A DNA stretch of 16,238 nucleotides, from assembly GCA_036520835.1 (NCBI GenBank), contig DATDIX010000195.1, positions 1 to 16,238 of the forward strand, read 5' to 3'. This stretch comes from VBAT01 sp036520835 (GTDB lineage: Bacteria > Bacteroidota > Bacteroidia > Chitinophagales > Chitinophagaceae). Below the pieces are notes generated by a model that saw nothing but the letters and a program-made list of their open reading frames with translations, was not told the DNA's origin and searched no databases. Shown here one piece after another: positions 1 to 6,231 of this stretch. Position numbers and translations under genes: made by a program. Numbering within the stretch: the first letter of the stretch is position 1; every line of letters starts with the position of its first letter.

Positions 1-701
1 GCCCTTTTAATGACCAGGTCCTCGTTGCTATTATTGTAACTCAGGTAGGAAAGATAGCCCGAATCAGCGCTGTACAATTTTTTGTAAGAAGCGGACACCA
101 GGAAGGGCTCATATTCATTTTCCTTCATCAGCAGCATTAGCAGGGTCAGTATATCAAGATCCTTTTTAGTGGCATTATAGGCAGTGATCAGCAAAGGGAT
201 CATTTCTTTTGCATTGATCTCTATGATGGCATGTTTGAAGTTCAGCCCAACCCTTTTAGTCCTTGTGATGCTTTCTTTCATCAATGCTATCACAGAATCA
301 CGGTTGCGTTTTAAAAAAGCTGATTGCCGGTCGCTCCAGTTGTACTCGTCAAACGCAACGGGCAGATGGGCAAATATCTTTTTATGCTCATCCTGTATAG
401 GCGGCATGGGATCGCTGTCCTGGCTGTACGACTCCGCATGTATCATGTGGTAAGTAAATTTTTCCCGGAGAGAAAGCGCATTATAGACCCCAGGTTCCAG
501 GGCTTCCGTATCCTCATCATCCACTTCTATTTTGGCGATCAACGCTTTTATTTTTGACAGGCCATAGGGCGGCATGGTTATTTTGATCCTGTATTCATGA
601 TAAGCCGCACTTTCCCTGCTTGCCGGCTTCCAGACATGGTCATCCTGTGCAGGCGAAGTGAAAGAAACCAAAACAATAACCAATAAAAGGACAAGCTTCA
701 T
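1..701 (-). CDS. Unidentified exported protein, C-terminus cut off by window edge
   Basis: I do not recognise this protein. An open frame without a stop runs from the ATG at 699-701 to the left window edge, giving 233 codons. The first ~18 residues form a classic signal peptide: a Lys after Met, a run of Leu/Val/Ile, then SPAQ with a likely signal peptidase I site before DD. No Cys lipobox is seen, so it is probably periplasmic or outer-surface rather than a lipoprotein. The rest is charged and mostly helical in character, with no metal-binding or catalytic motif I can name. It starts 38 bp after the leuS stop on the same strand, with no terminator between, so it is probably co-transcribed with leuS; a functional link is not implied. 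Reality as a gene is well supported by frame length, signal peptide and position; the function is unknown. Confidence 0.75.
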   Translation of the reverse strand, partial: MKLVLLLVIVLVSFTSPAQDDHVWKPASRESAAYHEYRIKITMPPYGLSKIKALIAKIEVDDEDTEALEPGVYNALSLREKFTYHMIHAESYSQDSDPMPPIQDEHKKIFAHLPVAFDEYNWSDRQSAFLKRNRDSVIALMKESITRTKRVGLNFKHAIIEINAKEMIPLLITAYNATKKDLDILTLLMLLMKENEYEPFLVSASYKKLYSADSGYLSYLSYNNSNEDLVIKR

Positions 702-739
702 AACCGCTGATGGGGTTCTAAAGTTACCGTAAAAAGCGG

Positions 740-3700
740 TCATACGACCACGTTCACCATCTTGCCTTTTACAAAAATGATCTTCTTCGGGGGTTTGCCT
801 TCCAGCCATTTCTTTACGATATCATTTTCCAGAACGATCTTTTCTACTTCCGGTTGGGCAGCGTCCAAAGAGATATTCATCGTGGTGCGGAGTTTGCCAT
901 TTATAGAAACAGGATATTCTTTGCTGCTTTCCGCCACATATTTTGCTTCGAAGACCGGATAATTTGCATCTAAAATACTTCCGCTATTGCCTAACTGTTT
1001 CCATAACTCTTCTGAAATATGCGGCGCATACGGTGTTAACAGGATCAGCAATTTTTCCAGCACTTCTTTTTTATGACATTTCAGGTCTGTTAATTCGTTC
1101 ACAGCGATCATAAAACCGCTGACGCCGGTGTTGAAACTGAAACGTTCTGTATCGCTTTCTATTTTCTTAATGGTATTATGCAGCACTTTCAGTTCGGCAT
1201 CGGTTGCTTTTTCTTCTGTCCATACTTTTCCTTTCAGCTCATCATAGAACAGGCGCCATAATTTTTTCAGGAAACGGTGTACGCCTTCGATGCCTTTGGT
1301 ATCCCAGGGTTTGCTCATTTCTACCGGACCAAGGAACATTTCGTACATGCGGAAGGTGTCGGCGCCGTATTTTAAAACCAGATCATCGGGGTTGACAGTG
1401 TTGAATTTTGATTTAGACATTTTCTCTGTTTCAACACCACAGATATATTTTCCATTTTCTAATACAAACTGTGCTTCTAAATTTTCTGTTCTCCATTTTT
1501 TGAATGCCTCAATATCAAGTTCAACACCATCAACAATATTCACATCAACGTGAACCTGAGCAACATTTATATCAACAAATTTTTCTGCGTTTAAACTTTC
1601 AAGATTTGTAAGTTTAAACAATTCTGCTCTCTCACCACCTTCAATAATTAACGAATCTAATTTTCCATGAGAAATGTAAATAGATTTTGGATAATAATCA
1701 TTTACTTTTCCCTTTTCTATATCATTATGTTTAATAGAAATTAATTTATACACAAACCTGCTGCTCCCCTGTATCATCCCCTGGTTCACCAATTTCTTAT
1801 ACGGCTCATCATGGCCGATATAGCCAAGATCATACAGGCACTTGGTCCACATACGGCTGTAAAGCAAATGGCCCACTGCATGTTCTGTGCCGCCGATGTA
1901 CAGATCAACCTGCCCCCAGTAATCAGAAACATTACGATCACAAAATGCTTTGTCATTATCCGGGTCCATGTACCGGAGAAAATACCAGCTGCTGCCGGCA
2001 TAGCCGGGCATGGTATTGGTTTCTAAGGCCCCCTCGGCCTCCCCTAAATCCCCTCCTAAGGAGGGGACTTCAGACCCTGTATGATTGACGAGCTTTACTT
2101 TTCTGTTTATCCATGAAGGAATATTCGCCAGGGGTCCTTCGCCGTCGGGGCCGGGTTTGTAACTATCTACTTTCGGGAGCTCCAGCGGCAATTCACTTTC
2201 ATCTAAAGGATAAGCAATGCCATTGATCCATTTGATGGGAAAAGGTTCGCCCCAGTAACGCTGTCGGCTGAAAGCAGCATCCCGCATCTTGTAATTCACT
2301 TTCCTTATCCCGATTCCCATTTCTTCGATCTTCTTTATTACTACATCAATTGCATCCCGCATTACCATGCCATTGATGAAATCTGAATTCTCCAGTATAG
2401 CATCCTTCGTCGGGTTGGCTTCTTCACCATTATAATGCTTGCCGATAATATTGGTGATGGGAATATTAAAATGCTGCGCAAACTTATGGTCACGTTCATC
2501 CCCGCAGGGCACGGCCATGATGGCACCGGTGCCATAACCCGCCAATACATACTCAGATATCCAGATGGGAATGGCCCTGCCATCAAAAGGATTGAGTGCA
2601 TAAGAACCGGTAAACATACCCGTGATCTTTTTCTCTGCCATACGTTCTCTTTCGCTGCGGCTTTTTACATAACCGATGTATTCTTCAACGGCTTTCTTTT
2701 GTTCCGAAGTTGTGATCTCCTCTACCAATTCATGCTCCGGTGCTATTACCATAAAATCGACGCCAAAGATCGTGTCGGGCCGGGTGGTATATACTCTGAG
2801 TGATCCGTCGTTTTCAGATACTGTACTAGTTATACTTTCTACCGTTGTCGTCGAATCCTGGTAAGTAATCTTCCTGGTTTCTACCGGTTCGCCGATCCTG
2901 ACCCTGAAATCGATCTCAGCACCTGAAGACTTACCTATCCAGTTGCTTTGCATTTCTTTCATTGCTTCGCTGAATTCAACTGTATCCAGACCTTCTAATA
3001 AACGATCGGCATATTCAGTAATCCGTAAATACCATTGACGCAATGTTTTCTTCACAACAGGATAGCCACCCCTTTCGCTTACTCCGTTCACTACTTCATC
3101 ATTGGCCAGTACAGTTCCCAAAGCTTCGCACCAGTTCACCTCACCATAACCGCAATAGGCCAATCGTCTTCTCATCAGGATATCTGCTTTCTCTTTTTCT
3201 GAAAAAGCTTTCCATTGCTCCGCTGTAAAATGTTTGCCGGGTATCGGCTCCCCTGTTTTTGGCATGGCGCCTCTTGTCTCATATTTTTTAACCAGCAAAG
3301 AAATTGGCAGCGCTTTTTTTTCTGTGTGACAGAAATAACTGTTGAATAACTGCAGGAAGATCCATTGCGTCCATTTATAATATCCCGGTTGGGATGTATT
3401 CACTTCCCTGTCCCAGTCAAAACAAAAACCGATCTTGTCCAGCTGGCTGCGGAAATTTTTGATATTAGCTTCGGTAGATACGGCAGGATGAATACCGTGA
3501 TCGATCGCATACTGCTCTGCCGGCAACCCGAATGCATCATAGCCCATCGGGTGCAAAACATTGAACCCTTTTAGTCTTTTGTAACGGCTGTAGATATCAG
3601 AAGCAATATAACCTAAAGGATGGCCCACATGCAGGCCGGCCCCGCTAGGATAAGGAAACATGTCCAGTACATAATACTTCGGTTTGTCGCTTTTATTCGG

Positions 3701-3829
3701 CACTTTATAGATGCCGGTATCACGCCAATGTTCCTGCCATTTCTTTTCAATATCCCTGAAATTATATTCCATACCCCCAGCCCCTAAAGGGGAGTTATTG
3801 CCACTTTCTTTTTTATCAGTCACACTCAT
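740..3829 (-). CDS. leuS: Leucyl-tRNA synthetase (class I)
   Basis: Charges tRNA-Leu with leucine in the cytoplasm. The class I signatures are visible: HVGH at residues 67-70 (HIGH motif), the editing-domain segments YTTRPDTIFG (about 347-356) and GTGAIMAVP (about 433-441), SSWYFLRY of the catalytic core near 613, and KMSKS at 803-807. At 1029 residues it is longer than E. coli LeuRS (860). The extra length comes from an N-terminal extension, a Ser/Thr-rich insert at about 311-343, a 16-residue palindrome-encoded insert at 586-601, and an enlarged leucine-specific domain before KMSKS (about 696-790), whose DNA is very AT-rich. The ATG at 3827-3829 gives the full ORF, but Met20 (3770-3772) begins the usual MEYNF..IEKKWQ N-terminus; a weak AGGA lies about 8 bases before the first ATG. 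No key residue is missing, so the enzyme should be active. Confidence 0.97.
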   Translation of the reverse strand: MSVTDKKESGNNSPLGAGGMEYNFRDIEKKWQEHWRDTGIYKVPNKSDKPKYYVLDMFPYPSGAGLHVGHPLGYIASDIYSRYKRLKGFNVLHPMGYDAFGLPAEQYAIDHGIHPAVSTEANIKNFRSQLDKIGFCFDWDREVNTSQPGYYKWTQWIFLQLFNSYFCHTEKKALPISLLVKKYETRGAMPKTGEPIPGKHFTAEQWKAFSEKEKADILMRRRLAYCGYGEVNWCEALGTVLANDEVVNGVSERGGYPVVKKTLRQWYLRITEYADRLLEGLDTVEFSEAMKEMQSNWIGKSSGAEIDFRVRIGEPVETRKITYQDSTTTVESITSTVSENDGSLRVYTTRPDTIFGVDFMVIAPEHELVEEITTSEQKKAVEEYIGYVKSRSERERMAEKKITGMFTGSYALNPFDGRAIPIWISEYVLAGYGTGAIMAVPCGDERDHKFAQHFNIPITNIIGKHYNGEEANPTKDAILENSDFINGMVMRDAIDVVIKKIEEMGIGIRKVNYKMRDAAFSRQRYWGEPFPIKWINGIAYPLDESELPLELPKVDSYKPGPDGEGPLANIPSWINRKVKLVNHTGSEVPSLGGDLGEAEGALETNTMPGYAGSSWYFLRYMDPDNDKAFCDRNVSDYWGQVDLYIGGTEHAVGHLLYSRMWTKCLYDLGYIGHDEPYKKLVNQGMIQGSSRFVYKLISIKHNDIEKGKVNDYYPKSIYISHGKLDSLIIEGGERAELFKLTNLESLNAEKFVDINVAQVHVDVNIVDGVELDIEAFKKWRTENLEAQFVLENGKYICGVETEKMSKSKFNTVNPDDLVLKYGADTFRMYEMFLGPVEMSKPWDTKGIEGVHRFLKKLWRLFYDELKGKVWTEEKATDAELKVLHNTIKKIESDTERFSFNTGVSGFMIAVNELTDLKCHKKEVLEKLLILLTPYAPHISEELWKQLGNSGSILDANYPVFEAKYVAESSKEYPVSINGKLRTTMNISLDAAQPEVEKIVLENDIVKKWLEGKPPKKIIFVKGKMVNVVV
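2027..2074. repeat. G/C-rich palindromic element inside the leuS reading frame
   Basis: A perfect 8-bp inverted repeat (CCCCTCCT at 2050-2057, AGGAGGGG at 2059-2066) lies inside a longer run of C/T- and G-blocks. On the leuS strand it is read as residues 586-601, SEVPSLGGDLGEAEGA, just before the conserved ETNTMPGYAGSSWY segment. The E. coli enzyme has a direct RETDTF junction here, so the 48 bp look like an in-frame insertion. From memory, near-identical G/C palindromes are scattered through Bacteroidota genomes; this was not searched. Confidence 0.7.
3770..3797. repeat. Second G/C-rich palindrome at the leuS 5' end
   Basis: The core CCCCTAAAGGGG (3781-3792) is a 5-bp inverted repeat with a two-base centre, flanked by CCCCC (3774-3778). 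On the coding strand it reads NNSPLGAGGM and ends at Met20 of the long leuS frame. Its TCCCCT..AGGGG pattern resembles the palindrome at 2027-2074, so both may belong to one repeat family or be its two ends. Confidence 0.5.
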
Positions 3830-3880
3830 TATACGTATCCTGTTTTATAATTATGTTGCCAGCTTTTGAATTACTATCAG

Positions 3881-3898
3881 TCCCGATTGCTATCGGGA
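3881..3898. repeat. Short perfect inverted repeat in the leuS/ftsX intergenic region
   Basis: TCCCGAT (3881-3887) and ATCGGGA (3892-3898) form a 7-bp perfect stem with a TGCT loop, in the 204-bp region between the divergent leuS and ftsX genes. It would sit about 52 bases upstream of the leuS ATG, in its leader or promoter. No T-run follows on either strand, so it is not a simple terminator. It could be an operator, a leader hairpin or a dispersed repeat; the sequence alone does not decide. Confidence 0.5.
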
Positions 3899-3994
3899 AT
3901 CACTTTAACAAATAACTTACATCATGTGGCAATATCACCCTGCTGCAATCGTTTAAATGAGCGGCAAAAATACTGATTGTAGCCCTGAATTGGC

Positions 3995-4002
3995 TATTTT
4001 TG
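3995..4002 (+). promoter_or_regulatory. Possible ftsX promoter, -7 element
   Basis: TATTTTTG matches the Bacteroidota -7 consensus TAnnTTTG exactly and lies 31 bases before the ftsX ATG, which gives a short leader. A TTG-like -33 element is poorly placed (TTG at 3977-3979, only about 15 bases upstream), so this is a candidate only. Confidence 0.45.
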
Positions 4003-4033
4003 CGATAACCCTTTACTTTCTAAATCCTTTACT

Positions 4034-4906
4034 ATGGCTCAAACTGGTAAGGCCTCTATCAAACGTGGCAAACCATCGTACTTTATGGCAATTACCGGCG
4101 TTACCCTTGTATTATTCCTGCTGGGGATCATCGGTTGGTTCATTATCAATGCCAATAAACTCGGCGTCCATTTCAAAGAAAAAGTAGAGATCTCCGCCAA
4201 CCTCCGCGGCGACCTGAACCCAAAAGACAGTGCGGCGCTGTTCGCTTATATTGCTGCGAAACCTTATATCAAAGAGATCCGGTTCATTAATAAAGAAGAA
4301 GCCAAGGAAATATGGGTCGGTGATGGCAATAAGGACTGGGAAGGGATACTGGAGGCTAATCCATTGCCCAATAGCATTGCCTTCAAGGTAAAAAAAGAAT
4401 ATATGAACGTGGACTCGCTGACTGCCATCGAGAACGATTTGACACAACAGACCTACGTCATAGATGTGACATACCCCAAGGCGCTGGTTGGCAAGTTGAA
4501 TGACAATATCCGCAAGATCAGCATCATCCTGCTGATCATCGCTATCACATTGTCTATTGTAGTAATTGTATTAATTGATAATACGATCAGGCTGGCGATG
4601 TTCAGCAACCGCTTTCTTATCAAGACCATGCAAATGGTTGGCGCCACCCGCTGGTTTATTGCCCGGCCCATGAACATAAGGGCCGTCCTTAATGGAGCGA
4701 TTGGCGGCATTATTGCAGCTGTGGCTGTTTACCTGCTGATACTATTGTTCGAAAGCCAGGTAGAATACCTGAAAACTATCCGTGACAACAATATGTTGCT
4801 GCTGCTTTTCGTGACCCTGATAGTACTTGGCATCTGTATTACCCTGCTCAGCACTCACAGGAGTGTGATAAAATATCTGAAGATGAAACTGGACGATCTG
4901 TACTAA
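4034..4906 (+). CDS. ftsX: Cell division protein FtsX (ABC-transporter permease subunit)
   Basis: FtsX is the membrane half of the FtsEX complex, which links the divisome to control of peptidoglycan hydrolases. The 290-residue product shows the family layout: a short basic cytoplasmic N-terminus, a first membrane segment at about 16-38, an extracytoplasmic domain of about 120 residues, then three more segments at about 162-182, 217-239 and 253-273. The stretch TMQMVGATRWFIARP (198-212) is the characteristic cytoplasmic coupling loop before TM3. The length fits the usual ~290-300. The ATP-binding partner FtsE is not in this window. The ATG at 4034 is preceded by a TAnnTTTG promoter candidate and no Shine-Dalgarno. 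The gene is followed by an inverted repeat and then the DUF3098 and uppP genes. Confidence 0.93.
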   Translation: MAQTGKASIKRGKPSYFMAITGVTLVLFLLGIIGWFIINANKLGVHFKEKVEISANLRGDLNPKDSAALFAYIAAKPYIKEIRFINKEEAKEIWVGDGNKDWEGILEANPLPNSIAFKVKKEYMNVDSLTAIENDLTQQTYVIDVTYPKALVGKLNDNIRKISIILLIIAITLSIVVIVLIDNTIRLAMFSNRFLIKTMQMVGATRWFIARPMNIRAVLNGAIGGIIAAVAVYLLILLFESQVEYLKTIRDNNMLLLLFVTLIVLGICITLLSTHRSVIKYLKMKLDDLY

Positions 4907-4908
4907 TA

Positions 4909-4983
4909 GTGAATGGTCAGTGGTGAGCAGGGAAACTTTTAACTCAGGTGCTCACTATTGACCACTCACCACTGACTATTCAC
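4909..4983. repeat. Long inverted repeat between ftsX and the DUF3098 gene
   Basis: Arms at 4909-4927 (GTGAATGGTCAGTGGTGAG) and 4965-4983 (its inverse) match at 18 of 19 positions; the single mismatch is a G·U pair in RNA. The 37-base centre holds GTGCTCACTATTGACCAC, which can pair with part of the left arm as an alternative hairpin. The motif of repeated GTGAATGG/CAGTGGTGAG blocks resembles, from memory, dispersed intergenic repeats of Bacteroidota. It begins three bases after the ftsX stop codon and ends 35 bases before the next start, with no T-run behind it. Confidence 0.75.
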
Positions 4984-5018
4984 AAAATCCCTATATTGCA
5001 CCTCCAAATCAAATAAAA

Positions 5019-5258
5019 ATGGCTGAAAACAATACGAATACTTCCATCTTTTCAAAAGACAATTATATCTGGATGCTGGTTGGCATTGTGGTAATGGCAA
5101 TTGGTATGTTCCTGCTCGCCGGCGGCAAAAGCGAGGACCCTACTAAATTCAATGCTGATGAAGTGTACAGCACAACCCGCATCACAGTAGCCCCGATACT
5201 GATACTGGCCGGTTTGGTCATTGAAATATTCGCTATATTCAGGAAACCAAAGGGTTAA
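5019..5258 (+). CDS. DUF3098 small membrane protein
   Basis: This 79-residue protein fits the DUF3098 family, which I know only from Bacteroidota. It has a polar N-terminus (about 1-15), a membrane segment at about 16-35, a short polar loop rich in Asp/Lys/Thr (about 36-54) and a second segment at about 55-72, ending in a basic KPKG tail. The function is not known. Its place between ftsX and uppP is a recurring Bacteroidota arrangement, which hints at a role in division or envelope lipid metabolism, but that is inference from neighbourhood. The ATG has no clear ribosome binding site. An imperfect TATATTGC element at 4992-4999 could be its own promoter. A strong terminator hairpin begins 18 bp after the stop. 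Confidence 0.85.
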   Translation: MAENNTNTSIFSKDNYIWMLVGIVVMAIGMFLLAGGKSEDPTKFNADEVYSTTRITVAPILILAGLVIEIFAIFRKPKG

Positions 5259-5275
5259 AATAAATTTTTTGAAGG

Positions 5276-5302
5276 ATGCCGGTTGTGAAACCGGCATTTT
5301 TT
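5276..5302 (+). terminator. Intrinsic terminator after the DUF3098 gene
   Basis: ATGCCGGTT (5276-5284) and AACCGGCAT (5289-5297) form a perfect 9-bp stem with a GTGA loop, followed directly by six T residues (5297-5302). It should end the ftsX-DUF3098 transcript and separate it from uppP. Confidence 0.88.
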
Positions 5303-5343
5303 ATTAGTTTTCAGCTAACATATTTTTCAATACAACACATTCA

Positions 5344-6168
5344 ATGGATATTCTTCAGGCAATCATTATTGCGATCACAGAGGGTCTCACTGAATTTCTG
5401 CCGATCTCCTCCACCGGCCATATGATCATCGCCAGTTCTTTCCTGGGTATACATAAAGAGGAATTCACCAAGTTATTCGAGGTATCTATCCAATTCGGCG
5501 CTATACTGGCTGTGGTGGTATTATACTGGAGCAAGTTCATTGATTTTGCCCGCTGGCAATTTTATGTCAAACTGATCATCGGCGTCATCCCGGCATTAAC
5601 ACTGGGTATTCTTTTTTCTGATAAAATAGATGCTTTGCTGGAAAGCCCGACGACTGTTGCGATCACCATGCTTGCCGGTGGTATCATCTTAATTTTTATC
5701 GACAAGGCTTTTAATAAACCAACCATCGAATCAGACGACCAGGTGACCTATGCAAAAGCGTTTATTGTAGGTATATGGCAAACGATCGCTATGATCCCGG
5801 GAATAAGCCGCAGCGCCGCTTCCATCATTGGCGGGATGCAGCAAAAATTCACCCGCAACCTTGCAGCTGAGTTCTCTTTCTTTCTGGCTGTACCTACCAT
5901 GTTTGCTGCTACAGCTTATTCATTATTTGTAAAAAAATGGGAACAAAGCGGCATTCCGAGAAAAGGATATGAGATCATCCTTGAATCAAAGGACAATATT
6001 ATCTCTTTTGCTGTTGGTAACGTGGTCGCTTTTATCGTAGCCATTATTGCCATCCGTTTTTTTCTTAATTACCTGCGGGTATATGGATTTAAAGTATTCG
6101 GGTGGTACCGTATCATTGCCGGCCTTATCCTCCTTATCTTATTATTGACCGGCGTTATCCAGGAATGA
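5344..6168 (+). CDS. uppP: Undecaprenyl-diphosphate phosphatase (UppP/BacA)
   Basis: This integral membrane enzyme removes a phosphate from undecaprenyl diphosphate, recycling the lipid carrier for peptidoglycan and other glycan synthesis; the family also gives bacitracin resistance. Both family signatures are present: EGLTEFLPISSTGH at residues 13-26, with the Glu, Ser and His active-site residues, and PGISRSAASIIGG at 152-164, with the essential Arg156. The 274 residues are largely hydrophobic, consistent with about eight membrane segments and the normal family length. It lies 41 bp beyond the terminator that closes the ftsX transcript, so it probably has its own promoter, although I see no good TAnnTTTG element before it. 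The following MFS gene starts 63 bp downstream on the same strand. Confidence 0.96.
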   Translation: MDILQAIIIAITEGLTEFLPISSTGHMIIASSFLGIHKEEFTKLFEVSIQFGAILAVVVLYWSKFIDFARWQFYVKLIIGVIPALTLGILFSDKIDALLESPTTVAITMLAGGIILIFIDKAFNKPTIESDDQVTYAKAFIVGIWQTIAMIPGISRSAASIIGGMQQKFTRNLAAEFSFFLAVPTMFAATAYSLFVKKWEQSGIPRKGYEIILESKDNIISFAVGNVVAFIVAIIAIRFFLNYLRVYGFKVFGWYRIIAGLILLILLLTGVIQE

Positions 6169-6231
6169 TCCCTGCGCCGCATGCCCGATACTGCTTTGTG
6201 AACTTGTAAACATGTAAACCAACCACCACAT

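Noticed and set aside
2435..2803. Plus-strand open frame of 122 codons inside leuS
   Set aside because: It is antisense to the conserved LeuRS editing domain and has no protein-like features; a shadow of leuS codon structure.
4112..4447. Minus-strand open frame of 111 codons inside ftsX
   Set aside because: Antisense to the FtsX extracytoplasmic domain, no signal or domain, and the plus strand clearly encodes FtsX.
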